This document shows positions 21,587 through 32,555 of a stretch of 64,000 bases of DNA, piece after piece. The stretch comes from Epiperipatus broadwayi. Its lineage: Eukaryota > Onychophora > Udeonychophora > Euonychophora > Peripatidae. Every line of letters starts with the position of its first letter. Position 1 is the stretch's first letter. Where the stretch lies: assembly GCA_028023455.1 (NCBI GenBank), contig JAQFVV010006544.1, positions 684,001 to 748,000 on the forward strand, in the 5' to 3' direction. Below the pieces are notes generated by a model that worked only from the letters and a program-made list of their open reading frames with translations, ran no database searches and was not told the origin of the DNA. Both the position numbers and the translations under genes were made by a program.

Positions 21587-22998
21587 GGTAAAAAAAAGTA
21601 GTTTTATGTGTAACAAATTTAATTGCAAATAGTTATTTCTCTGTGATGAAGAAGTCAATCTTTTAACTTGTTAAAAACAGCAGGAGCACATTAAAATCTG
21701 GGTTGTATCTTAACAGTTAAATACATCTTTCTACTTATAAATCTACCAAGATATTTAAAATAGGTGTACATCACTGGTAGATGAGGAACTTCAGTTTTTT
21801 GAACATTAATTATTAACCCAATATCATTGTACCTTGCATTTGAAATATTAAGTATTATTCTATAGATTGTCTTTTGAACTGGAAAAAGAAGCATAATCAT
21901 CTATAAACTGTAACTCTGTAATTCAAGAAAATAATCCTTTTTTATAGTTAAAATTAAAAATTCCACCATTAAATATGTATCATATCTTGGATTTCTGTTT
22001 TCCTACTCTGCCTATGAACAGTTCCAAAGACAACTGTCATAAAAATTGAAACAATAATTCGAGTGAGTATTTATCCTTGTTTAACATAATGTCCATTTCA
22101 AATGCCTCGGACATTTTCTCTCATTTTATCACATAGAAGTAATATAATACAAATAAATGTGGGTAGACAACCAATTAACTTCAAACAATACTATACATCT
22201 ATTTGATTAACTGAGTCAATGCTTTAATAAAATCAATAAAAGTAAACTTAATTTTTTTTATTCTAACATCATCTTGTGTTTGCCTGGCAACAAAACTTGC
22301 CTAAAGTGTCTTTTGATTCTGTAAAACCATATTTAGTTTCTTATAACCATTCATTCAACAATAGAAGCTATCTATTAAAAAATACTTTATTTTATCTTTG
22401 CTGTAATGGGTAATAATAACATTCCATAATATTTTATCAATTTTATTTATTCCTTTTATTTTTTAAAATTGAAGGAACTAAAGCATTCTTAAGATAAGTC
22501 ATTATATCTTCATGAGTTTACATATTTCTAAAAAAATTCCATTAGTTTTGAAGCTAATATATCACCATTCTATTTTAAAACTTCTCCAGCTATTTCATCA
22601 AGACCTGAAGTCTTTCCACTTTGTGATTCCAAAGAACTTTGATTTTACTAAACTGGATATCTTTGTCTAAATCTAAATGATTATATAAAATGAATATATC
22701 ATTAGAAGTCATCATCTCAATTCTTGCCTCATGATCAAAATACTTCTTCCGATTGTTCAAAATATCTTTATCATGTAAGAAAGTGATATTGATAGCATTT
22801 TTCAGTCCATATGTTGCTTTCAGTGAGTGCAAAATAAAAGTCCTAATGTAATCATATATTGAATATTAATTTTAATATATTATAGTTAAGTACTAGATAC
22901 TTGGTGATTGTGTTTGTTAAATCTGTATTCCTGCTTTCCTAACCATATCTCAGAGTAATTTTTGGTTTATGAACTTTTTTACTGATGATCTTTAATCT

Positions 22999-23050
22999 AA
23001 GGCAAAACTCTCTATACATAAGAAATGGTGATCATGTGATGTTTATTGGC
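22999..23050 (+). mobile_element. Hairpin retroposon copy H3, minimal internally deleted form
   Basis: Only 52 bp remain: the family start AAGGCAAAACTCTC, a few bases, then the tail ATAAGAAATGGTGATCATG and TGATGTTTATTGG. It is flanked by TTAATCT at 22992-22998 and 23051-23057. The hairpin arm is gone. The short duplication and high identity at both ends suggest deletion after insertion. Confidence 0.6.
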
Positions 23051-23057
23051 TTAATCT

Positions 23058-25229
23058 GTATGTAGTACACCCAAATCTTTTTGATCTAATAATACACTTA
23101 ATAATTGTTTGAATTTTATAATGGATAGAAGTAACAGTGTAGAATAATTAAAATTTGTTTCTTTAAAGCATTGTCTAAATTGAGAATTATGCTATGATTT
23201 CAGATTTTATTGCACAAGAAAAATTTCAGATTTTATTGCACAAGAAATAAAAGTGCCTTCAGCCATTGTAAAAATCAAAGCCAAAAATTAAAAACATTGT
23301 TGTTGAATTGTTGTCAGATCTATATAATTATGCAAAATGACTAGGGTTTGATTGTATAAAATGTAAATCAAATAAAATATTCTGTGCCAAGGCCAATTGG
23401 CACATGTATATAAAATAATTTTGTCTAAAAAAATTATTAAAATCTTTCATAAAAGAAGTTTGAAATAAAAGTTGGAAAATAATTGATTAAAAGTGGGAAG
23501 GGGGTTTTCTTTACAAAGTTCAACTAAAAGTTTTATAAAAGGAAGTAAAGTTTTCCTTAATTAGTATTCGTAAAAATAAATAATTTAAAGTTTAAAAAAT
23601 ATAAATCTCTTTTCATTCGAGCTTATTATAATAAATTATATATGTGCGTGTGAGTGTAAATAAATGTATGCATGTTAGAATAATATTAAAAAAAATATAA
23701 ATGAAAGTTAAAAAGAAATTATATTTGGAAAACACAGCGATGGCTATTAAGTTAAATAAAGATTTAAAAAAACCACACCAGCGGTGGGCTACTAATTAAA
23801 GATATAAAAACAACACATTTATGAAGACTACTACTAATTAAACAATCTTCAAAAACACATTGTCAAAGGATTAGTTACTAAAGGAATTTCGACAAAACAC
23901 ATTGCCAGAGGATATTAAAACAAAAACACTTCACATATATAAATAGCCAGATTTTTATCAGTTTCAGTGTCAGCTTAGTTTCCAGTGACAGTCTTGTTTC
24001 AGTTCAGATAACAGTGCAGTTTATACTATGTATCCAGAAACAGAAATGCGGTGTTGAGCAGCTTTTGGGAATATATGCTCTTACTTCAGCCCTTTATTCC
24101 AACAAGATCATCAAAACCTTCCCATGAAATAATGTCTGCATAACAGCTCAGAAATCCTCCACAAATGTTCAACTGTCTCCAGGAATAAAACTAACGGATT
24201 AGCATCAAATCTCTTCAAGAAACATCAAATCTAACCAGTTAGATATACTCCATCAGAAGCAGCCAATAACAAGCAATATCCACGTTCCAAAAATCCTAGG
24301 TAAAACATTTTATTATTCTCATTTATATATAGTAGCCACCACTGTAATTCATAAATCCTACAGAGACAAGTAATTTGAACTCTTAAGCATGCATAAAATT
24401 GAACTATTGATGTGCGTGTTTGTGAATGTGAGATAATTTATCGATGTCAAATATTATTTATGCTTTTCATAAGATATATATTATAATGTGTTAATTTAAA
24501 ATGTGCGTGTGTTATATTAGTAAAAAAATTATAAAGATGTTTAAATTTAGTAAATTAATGTTAGTTAATAAATTGTCTTTAAAATTAAACTTTATTTGTC
24601 GGTCAATTCTTTTTATCAATTTCTTTTTATCCATCTCTTTTGACCAATTCTTTTTCCTATATTTTATTATTGATTAAAATTAGACTGGGCTAATTTTGGG
24701 ATTGTTTTGAGTGCTGGATTATGAGCCTACTGACCAAATACATTAGTCTGAGACTAGCTGGTGCCTGGGGTTTACTCCGAAACAAATAAAGTGTTTGGAT
24801 AGTAGGGGTTTGAATCTAGCAGACGAGGTGGGCCATTGTTGATAGTTAAAGCTATCAATAATATCTCCCATTTTGCTCGAACATGCCGGTTCATTCACGT
24901 AACATTTATAATTAAATAAGGTTATAAATATATTATGAAGAAGTTTGAAACCAGCCAAAACATATATACGTGTAAGTAAGATCATTCTGCGGAACGATCC
25001 CCTACAATTCATTATATATTAATTATTATAATAATAATAAACAATACAGTTCTTAGCAGTGATAATAAATACTGCCAAAAATCATAAAACACATTTGCAT
25101 TACCATTTTAAACTGGAAACCTTTTAAATTTGATGAAAGTGGACATTATATGATATTTTAAGATTCATGAATTTTAACATTTCATACTTTGTTCATTGAT
25201 CAAATATTTCTTATTTATACTTATCAAAA
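23058..25229. other. Long stretch without a recognised gene
   Basis: No coding motif was recognised on either strand. The part from about 23750 to 24300 is less AT-rich than its surroundings and contains repeated AGTTTCAGTGTCAGCTTAG-like segments (GTTTCAGTTCAG, GTTTCCAGTGACAG). The part from about 24650 to 24900 has a GGTTTGAATCTAG that resembles a tRNA B box. Either could be part of an unidentified mobile element, but I found no terminal repeats. Confidence 0.45.
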
Positions 25230-25430
25230 TTAACATTTTGATTTTTCTTTTGTTTTTTTTTTATTCATGAAGAATTCTAATGTTTTTTAGATCAACATTG
25301 AAAGTAAAATTAAATATTGTCTTTGATCGTAAACATAAAAAAAACGTAATTTTCTTCCAATTTTGACCTGTGAAGCTCTAGTATTCTTCATGAATAAAGA
25401 AACCAGAATAAAAGAAAAAAAACAAAGAAG
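25230..25430. repeat. Inverted repeat with about 35-bp arms
   Basis: The left arm, TTTTTATTCATGAAGAATTC (about 25257-25277), is mirrored by GTATTCTTCATGAATAAAGA (about 25381-25401). Outer flanks are TTTTCTTTTGTTTTTT on the left and AAAAGAAAAAAAACAAAG on the right. The spacing and outer similarity suggest an imperfect MITE-like foldback. No target duplication is clear. Confidence 0.55.
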
Positions 25431-26003
25431 CAATTATGCTAAATATAAAGTCTTTAATTAGTAGGCAAAGTGTGAATGTTAAAGTTCATAAATCTTATGA
25501 CATCACATGATAACATTCAATTCTGTCAAATTTAAAAGATTTCCAATTGAATATGATTATGTAAATGACTATATTTTTGCATTTTATATGGGATATTAGT
25601 TGTATTTATTATCAGATCAAATAACATTTTAAAATTGTCACGGAAAACTTTAATGCTAAAGTCAGCAAATAATTGAAAGATGAAAGTGCTGCAGATGAAT
25701 TTGGTTATGGTGATAGGAATGAGAGAGGACATACATGTGGAACTTGCAGAAAAAGAAAAAAATTTATATTATAAATGATAAAACATGGCTGCTGTATGGA
25801 AGATGCATTAGGTCTAAAAGACAGTTACACTAATTTCAGGTTCATGATTCTCATTGATGAAGTTTACAAATCAAAAATTAGTCCATAGATATGCAATGGT
25901 GTAGGATTGGTTATGGATTAAATAAACACTACTATTTTGTATATTTTGATTATTCAAGCTTACAATAGATGGCAAATTATATTATATTATATTGGAGTGG
26001 AAT
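25431..26003. other. AT-rich DNA upstream of LINE-A
   Basis: No gene was recognised. The last part contains ATTAT repeats (about 25975-25995) at or near the 5' truncation point of LINE-A. Confidence 0.5.
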
Positions 26004-26066
26004 AGTAACATATACGAATGTTTAGTTAAGGATATACAAATTTTTTAAGAAAAGGGGAAGAGAATA

Positions 26067-26939
26067 ATGGTTATAGGGGATATGAATGGACATATTGAAG
26101 AAATTGATGATGTAGATAATAATAATGGACAGCTTTTGAAGAATTTTTGTCAGAAAGTGAATTTGAGTATTGGAAATTTATTAAATATTTATGAGGGACA
26201 ATACACATGGTCCAGAAATAATATATTTCACACAATAGATTATGTATTGGTAGAGAAAGAGGGAATAAATAAAATATGGAAAATTAAGGTATTTGATAAT
26301 GAAGAAAAAGTATGCACTAGTGATCATAATTTTATTGTAATTGAAATGGTTAGTAATGTGATGGAGAATAGAAATAAAAGTAGAAATAATAATGAAAGAT
26401 GTGGATGGAGAGTGAATGATAAGAATAAGTTGGAAGAGTATAAAATACAAGTTGAAGAAATAATGGAAGAGTGGGTTGGGGATGAGTATAAGGATTGGTG
26501 TAAGGAAGTAGAAAAAGTTGCAAATAGGGTTTTAGGTGAGAATATTGAAAAGAATAAAAGTAATAAAAAAATTAAAATTAGTAAAAGTGTAAAAGAAAGG
26601 AAAGAAGCATGTAGAGAATATAAGTATGCTATTAAGAATAAGGAAAGTGAAAAAGATATTAATGCTAAATGGGAAAAGTACTTAGAAAAGAAGAAGTTGG
26701 CTAAAATAGATATTTATAGAGAGAGAATGAAATTGAATAGTAAATTGTTGGAGGATATTAATAAAAGTGAAAGAGATGGAAGTAAAAAATTTTGGAATTA
26801 TATTAAAAGGAGAAATGTAGGGGAGAGAGAGTTAGTATTACTAAATGATGAGGGAACTGAGTGTAGTTCTAGAGAAGATTTAGAGAGAATCTTAAATAGT
26901 TATGTAATGAATATAGAAAAAGATGTTAGATGTGAATGA
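26067..26939 (+). pseudogene. LINE-A ORF part 1: endonuclease distal half and linker
   Basis: The 290-codon frame starts within the endonuclease domain. GDMNGH (residues 4-9) is the conserved GD.N.H catalytic strand. TWSRNN with IDYVLV (about residues 48-61) and TSDHNFIVIE (about 84-93) are the late S..D and SDH motifs, with the terminal SDH histidine present. After that comes a basic, coiled linker rich in Lys, Glu and Asn (residues 100-290). The first half of the endonuclease, with the N and E catalytic residues, is missing because of 5' truncation or decay. The Met used here is not a native start. The frame ends by a shift near 26925, where the next frame (from 26923) carries on. Confidence 0.8.
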
Positions 26940-27567
26940 TAGAATATTAGAAAATATGAAAGAATATAGTAATGGGAATATTAGCTTTTCAGAAAATGAA
27001 CTAAATGAGGTAGAGAAGAAATTGAAAAGTGGGAAGGCAAGAGGTTTAGATGGATGGGCAGCAGAGATGGTAATGAATTTAGGATATAGGGCAAAAGTAA
27101 AGTTATTATCGTGTTTTAATAAAATGGCACAGAATAGAGTTTTCCCAAGTAGTTGGAGTAATACAAGAGTAAGGTTATTATTTAAAGGAAAGGGTAAGGA
27201 TCATAGAAAGTTGAATAATTATAGACCGATAGCGGTAACATCAGTTTTATATAAAGTTTTCTCGTATATGGTGGCTAGTAAAGTTGTAAAATGGATGGAA
27301 GGGAATAATGTAGTGGGTGAAATGCAAGGAGGTTTTAGATTAGATAGGCGTATAGGAGATAGTTTATTTGTAGTTACACAACTTATGGATATGAGTAGGA
27401 TTGCAGATAAACAGTTATATATGAGTTTTATAGATATAGAGAAGGCATATGATAGAGTAAATAGAAATAGATTATGGATAAGTTTAGCAAATTTGGGAAT
27501 GGATGAAGCTTTAATAGATATTATTAAGAAATTATATGAAAATAATTATTATATATATATCAATTAG
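26923..27567 (+). pseudogene. LINE-A ORF part 2: reverse transcriptase fingers and palm
   Basis: The 214-codon frame holds GKARGLDGWAAEMV (about residues 37-50), then SWSNTRVRLLFKGKGK, NNYRPIAVTSVLYKVFS (fingers), GGFRLDRRIGDSLFVV (about 135-150) and the palm motif A, MSFIDIEKAYDRV (about 165-180), whose first Asp is a metal ligand. The frame ends in a (TA) run at 27548-27562 where a 1-nt length change shifts the reading frame. In the shifted frame the protein continues through IETIKVKNGVGLRQ into the next segment. Frame loss by microsatellite slippage is the simplest reading. Confidence 0.85.
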
Positions 27568-27599
27568 AGAATATAGAAACAATTAAAGTTAAAAATGGT

Positions 27600-28973
27600 G
27601 TGGGACTAAGGCAAAGATGCCCTATGTCATCTATTTTGTTTGTGTTGTATTTGAGTGAAATGGAAAGAGCAATAGAAAGATTAGGAAGAGGGATAGAGAT
27701 ACCGTTAATAGGTAGTAAGGGAGTATATATTTTGTCAGGTCTTTTTTTTGCGGATGATATATTTTTGTGTGCAGAAAAAAAAGAAGATATGGAAGTTATG
27801 TTGAGGACATGTGCAAGGGTGGGTAAAGAGATGGGGATTAAATTTAGTGAAGAAAAATCAAATATAATGATGGTTAATACTGAGGAAAGAGAAGATGTAG
27901 AATTTTTATTGAGAGATATTAAGTTAAGTGTGGTAAATAGATATAGTTATTTGGGAATTATTTTAAGTAATCAGAAAAATTATTTGGATGAATGGGAGAA
28001 AAAATTGATAAATGAAGCAAAGAAAAGAAAGGGATTGATAAAGAAATTAACAGTATTTTCATATAATAAATATGATGTAGCTAGAATTATATGGAAAGGA
28101 GTTGCAGTAGCAGGGTTAACATATAGTAATGATGCATTATATGTTAGTAAAAAGATATTAGATTATTTAGAAAAAGCTCAAAGGGAAGTAGGAAGACATG
28201 CATTGGATGCAGAAGTATGGACAGCAAGGGAGGCAATTCAAGGAGAAATGGGATGGTCAAGTTTTCATATGAGAGATGCAAAAAGTAAAATGAAAATGTT
28301 TGGTAGATTGCAGTTTATGGATAATAAAAGAATAGCTAAAATAGTATTTAATTGGGTTATGAGTAAAGGGCAGGTAACAAGATGGGTGAGAAAGGTAATG
28401 CAGTATGCAAAAGATTTGGATAAAGAATTTATATCAGTATATTTGTACAAAAGATGGGATGATTGTGTTAAGAGGATTATTGAGTGTTATAGTAGTAAGG
28501 AATGGGATAAAATAATAAATTTATTAATAAAGACTAGGGAGTTAGAGAGATGGAGAAATAGTATGGAGAGTAAAAAGAGTTTAAATATATATAGAAATAA
28601 ACAGAATATTAGGTGTGAGTTAATATATGATAATAGTAAGGAAAGTAGTTTATTGTTTAAGGCTCAAACGGGATCTTTAGCGACAAAAGAATATACATGT
28701 AAATGGAAAAATCTGGGTGATTCATTTTGTAAATTATGTAAGGAAGGAATTGAAAATATTAGGCATTTTTTAATTGAATGTAAATGTTTGAAAACAGAAA
28801 GGGTACATATAATGAAGTTGTGGAAAAATAAATATGAAAAGAGTGATTATACAGAAAATGAATTATTGGTTTTTATGCTGGGTTTGGGAAAAGATAAGGG
28901 GGATTTAGATATAAAGGTTATAGAGTTGACAAAAATTATGTTGTGGAAATGGGATAGAGCAGATTATGGGTAA
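27600..28973 (+). pseudogene. LINE-A ORF part 3: RT catalytic box to zinc knuckle
   Basis: This long 457-codon frame starts with motif B, GLRQRCPMSSILFVLYL. The second Gly of the usual RQGCP is replaced by Arg (AGA for GGA), likely damaging. Motif C follows as FFADDIFL (residues 49-56) with both catalytic Asp. KFSEEKSNIMMV and YSYLGIILS are the thumb-proximal motifs. The C-terminus has CKLCKEGIENIRHFLIEC (residues about 377-394), a C-x2-C-x8-H-x4-C knuckle, then VFMLGLGKDK and a stop after WDRADYG. The knuckle and tail match the fragments at 13.1 and 21.2 kb. Confidence 0.88.
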
Positions 28974-29089
28974 ATTTAGAGTGGGGAATGTAAAAGAAAG
29001 TGGCTAACAGGTTTATCTGGGCATAATTGCTGAGATATTCTTGACTTCGTTTAAGGAGAAGCCATAATACATCACATCACATCAAATTT
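28974..29089 (+). other. LINE-A 3' UTR and CATCA-repeat tail
   Basis: After the stop come GTGGCTAACAGGTTTATCTG, CTGAGATATTCTTGACTTCG and TTTAAGGAGAAGCC, ending ACATCACATCACATC. The same 3' end recurs at 12833-12930, 14944-15010 and 21480-21586. The tail is a short pentanucleotide-like repeat instead of poly(A), as seen in CR1-like groups and some RTE elements. Confidence 0.8.
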
Positions 29090-29154
29090 GTTCCTATAAT
29101 AATACCAGAATTGAAGTATTGATCTACTATTTGTATTTAGTTGTATTTATATAA

Positions 29155-29663
29155 TGGACTATTTCTATCATCTTGTATTAAGTATTGATGTCTAGAAAAA
29201 ATTAACTTTATTTAAATCTTCCAATTACATTCAACTATTAGTAAAGCACCCACATTAGTATATTCACAATGTTTCAAGAGGTATTATTCTTCTCTCATTT
29301 GCAGGCATTGCTGGCCTGACTAGTGAAAATATTATTATGGGAATCAAACTTGGATCCTTAGAATTTTGAATATTGAATTTTAAGGTAATGCTCTATCCAA
29401 CTAAGCCATCCCCCTAAAAATGGCATTATTTTAAAGTTCAATATTCAAGAATCTAAGGGTCCATGTTTGATTCCCATGTTAATACTATCACTGGTCAGGC
29501 CAGCTACACCTGAAGAAGAGAGGAGAATAATGCCTCTCAAAATGTTGTGCTTATACTAATGTATGTGTTATTACTAACAGATGAATATAATAGGAAGATT
29601 TAAATAAAGTTGATTTTTTTTTTAAAGACATTCACTACTTAATATTGGATGATGGAAATAATC
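29155..29663. mobile_element. Foldback of two inverted tRNA-derived SINE-like halves
   Basis: About 510 bp form an imperfect palindrome with arms of about 245 bp centred near 29410. Left: TTAACTTTATTTAAATCTTC, TATTATTCTTCTCTC, TGGCCTGACTAG, GGGAATCAAACTTGG. Right: their reverse complements CCATGTTTGATTCCC, CAGGCCAGC, GAAGAGAGGAGAATAATG, GAAGATTTAAATAAAGT. The left half on the minus strand reads GGATGGCTTAGTTGGATAGA (A-box-like TGGCTTAGTTGG), then about 50 nt later GTTTGATTCCC (B-box-like), as in a tRNA-derived SINE. The right half has lost the A-box part. It appears to be two copies in head-to-head arrangement. Confidence 0.65.
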
Positions 29664-32551
29664 TAATATATATATATACAACTAAAATACCATCATCACA
29701 AACCTTCAGGAAAACACTTTGATCTACTATGTTGCCTTAGTTTTTATCGTACTATGATTGTGTGTAAATGTACAGGGATGTATGTGCATGTAAATTAATA
29801 TTAATTGAAATTTTAATCTGGAAGGTCTTTTTGTCTACTGGTTCTTAAGAATCATGGCTACATTGTCGTTTAATAACTAATGTTCTCAATCCTAAATATT
29901 AAGAGATTCATGCAGATTTATTCATTATCTGATGTGATTAACAGCATTTGTTATCAAATTAAATTTAAAAAATGCACACAAAGTTTTAAGTAAAAAAACA
30001 ACATTATAATGGTGGAGATGGCATGACGTTTGAGCTCTTTATTGGAAAATTGAACGCCCATCAAATATATATATATATAGTCCATTCAATCAATTGAAAC
30101 TAATTTTTTTACTTAACTAAGAGTCGATCCTGGGATTTTAAATCTGATTCTACTATTGCGAATGGTAAGGCTTTAAAAATAGTATTTAAAACAATCTAAA
30201 CAAATTTAAAAATTATTGCAAATAAAATAAGTTAATAAAAAAAAAAAAAAAAGAAGACAAGATAATCCCCAATTACTTAAAATAAATACGTGAAGAGAAA
30301 AAAATAAACAAATGAGTTAAGAAAAATTATAGCCTAATTTTTCTAAAAGCCTTAAATTTTAATCTATATTTTTACTATGTTTTCTGAAATTTACATAATT
30401 TGTAATAAAAGTGCTGTATTTACGTTTTTTCTTAGGTAAAAAAAGAGTGGGTGGAAAAAGACGTAGAACTTAGTTGATTTTGGCCAAACTGATTTAATAT
30501 GACCTTTACTTTATCTCATATTTCTAAAATTGCTCCAGAAGAGTAAGCATTTTTTCTATCCGGATTAAGAGGGGAAATTTTAACTTGATATTTAAAAAGT
30601 ACACCTCTAAACGTGTATGTCTTAAGTTGACACGTGATACTTAACCTTTCAATGCTATTTGTAAGTTGCATGAGTAAAAAAAGTATTTTAAATAAAGTTA
30701 AAAAAAAGAATTGTTTTAAATAAAGATGAAAGTTTATTCTTTCATCAGTTATTTAAATTTATCCAGTGCTAATTTCATAATTTAGAGAAATCTGTGAGGT
30801 ATATATAAAAATAAGGTTTGAATCCAGGTAAAACTTACTATTTAGAACTTGATTTAAAATTTCCAAATAAGTTTAGTATTTTTTTCAATAATCAATCTAG
30901 ATAACCATTCCATTATTAAGTCAGTAAAGAAATATTATAACAACAACAACAAAAAATCTTCACCAACCACCAGAATGTAATATCTGGTTCTTGTTTCGCT
31001 TTGGAGAAATGCTAAAAAATGCTACTTTGAATTAATATCTTATTTTTCACTTGGGGGGGGGGGGATCTTATTTTTCATTTCTGTTTAAAAGATTGCTGAA
31101 AGATGCTGCTTTAATTAATGTATTATTCTTCACTATTTTTTCGAAGAAATTCTTTTAGAGATGTCGGGATGTGTGTGTTAATATCTTATCTGCAATATCA
31201 TTTTTGGGGGAAGGGGATGCTGAAGACTCGATCTTAAAGTTGGTTTGCATAATTAGAAACTATTTTCAAAACAATGAAATGACAAATTTGTTTGATTTTA
31301 TAAACCATTTTTTTTTTTTGATTTATAATAGTATAAAACTTAACTAGCAATATTCCATAACCATGTAACTACAATTATTGAAATTTAAGACTTAGTATAG
31401 TATTTAAACGTAGTTTTTTATTTTCTCAGTTGCTCAAGATGTCAAATAAATTTTTTTAATATTATGTTATGTACAAGAATAACAATTTTGCTCTATTCAC
31501 GAGGTTATACTTATTTTATTTTCTTCTATTGTGAATCAATGCAGAAAACTGCAGTTCTCTTATAGTTTGGGTAAATGTTTAGGGCTATATTTAAAACTGC
31601 TGATAATTTTAATAATCATCATAAATGAATATGGAATACAAATAAGGGTGTGTTGTTTATTGAAGCCTAATTTGTTCATTTTTTTTTTTTTGTTTGCATG
31701 TTTTTAAGCAATACTTTATTATGTTGAGTGCAGCAATTCCACTCAAATAATCAGGTTAACTGTAGTCTCTGTGCTATTTATTTTATAATGTTTAATTTAA
31801 ACCTGAGCCAAGAGGAATATTTAGTCATCAATGCATCTGGGGGGGAGGGTGAGGTCATTTGGCTTTTTTCTGATATATTTATTTTATAAAAAATGTTCAG
31901 ATAATAAAATACTCATTATAAAGTGTGGTTTAGATATTTATATCTATAGAAAAAGGATAAGTTAAAGTAATAAGTCTATGTGTTTAATAAAGTTTAAAAT
32001 CTATATTTGGGATAAGAATATATAATAATATTTAGTCTAATTAATGATTATTAATAGTCATTAATATACTTATCTAAAAATAATGATCATTATTGAGCAT
32101 GGAACTTGTAAATTGAATATTGAAATGTACAATAAAGAATGACATTTGAGAAAAATATATAATGTGGGCCAATTAAAGATTTCTGGTTAAGCCCGAAATG
32201 TATCTTTTGTATTCTTTTCTTCTTTTTTTGTTGTTGTTTATTTATATGAAGTATGAAAATATAAATAAAGTATCCCTTTAAAGTGTGTTGTGCATATAAA
32301 GCAAAAAAGGGGATAAAATTAAATTAATAATTTTCCATCAATTTCAGTGATTTTTGCATTTTAATTTTCCATCAATTTCAGCCATTTTTAGATAGAAATT
32401 TATCACTTACAGGCTTCTTGGTGGTTCTGCAGCATCACCTAGTGGCTTGTCCAGTGTGATGAAAAAGTACCAATAATATTATGCATTTAATGATAAATGT
32501 GTCATAATAAATAGAAAATTATATAAAATAATATATATAAAACTGTATAAT
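29664..32551. other. AT-rich DNA, 2.9 kb without a recognised gene
   Basis: No coding motif, tRNA or known repeat was recognised. Simple sequence occurs: TA runs near 29668 and 30065, an A-run near 30238-30251, and a G-run of about 12 near 31048-31060. A short segment around 32410-32450 (TTCTGCAGCATCACCTAGTG) is less AT-rich than the rest. Confidence 0.55.
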
Positions 32552-32555
32552 GTAT

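Larger units (their letters stand above)
20555..22860 (-). pseudogene. Decayed LINE-B copy 2, with nested SINE and LINE-A fragment
   Basis: This minus-strand fossil parallels 58855-60680. Readable pieces are GLIINVQKTEV followed by YFKYLGRFISRK (21730-21830), the RT region after the catalytic box, and a linker upstream of the RT reading SLKATYGLKNA, NNRKKYFDH and LDLDKDIQFSKIKV (22620-22830). In related LINEs that linker joins endonuclease and RT. The 3' part was interrupted by a SINE (20924-21035) and a LINE-A tail (about 21160-21586). Removing those restores colinearity with the copy at 59 kb, for example TCTAATG near 21121 with AGTTATTTCTCTGTGATG near 21630. Stops and shifts throughout. 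Confidence 0.65.
26004..29089 (+). mobile_element. LINE-A, 5'-truncated non-LTR retrotransposon
   Basis: This is the best-preserved LINE in the window: the distal half of an AP-like endonuclease, a full reverse transcriptase, a C-terminal zinc knuckle and a 3' UTR ending in a CATCA-type repeat (about 29070-29085). Endonuclease homology becomes readable at about 26004 (NIYECLVKDIQIF, then an in-frame TAA at 26046-26048, then KGKRIMVIGDMNGH). The coding sequence is broken by that stop and by frame changes near 26925 and within a TA-repeat at about 27548-27562. Copies or fragments at 12833, 14944 and 21160 belong to the same family. I cannot name the clade with confidence; domain order and the knuckle fit the Jockey/CR1/I-type group. 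No clear target duplication was found. Confidence 0.85.

Noticed and set aside
23580-24700. Possible additional LTR element
   Set aside because: Some LTR-like words occur, but I found no terminal direct repeats, primer site or target duplication.
24743-25012. 89-codon minus-strand frame
   Set aside because: No recognisable domain, signal peptide or neighbour context; length is within chance expectation for 64 kb.
26181-26450. 89-codon minus-strand frame
   Set aside because: Antisense to the endonuclease segment of LINE-A.
29155-29663. Single cut-and-paste MITE
   Set aside because: The arms contain tRNA-promoter-like boxes and differ at the centre, which fits an inverted SINE pair better; no short target duplication was found.
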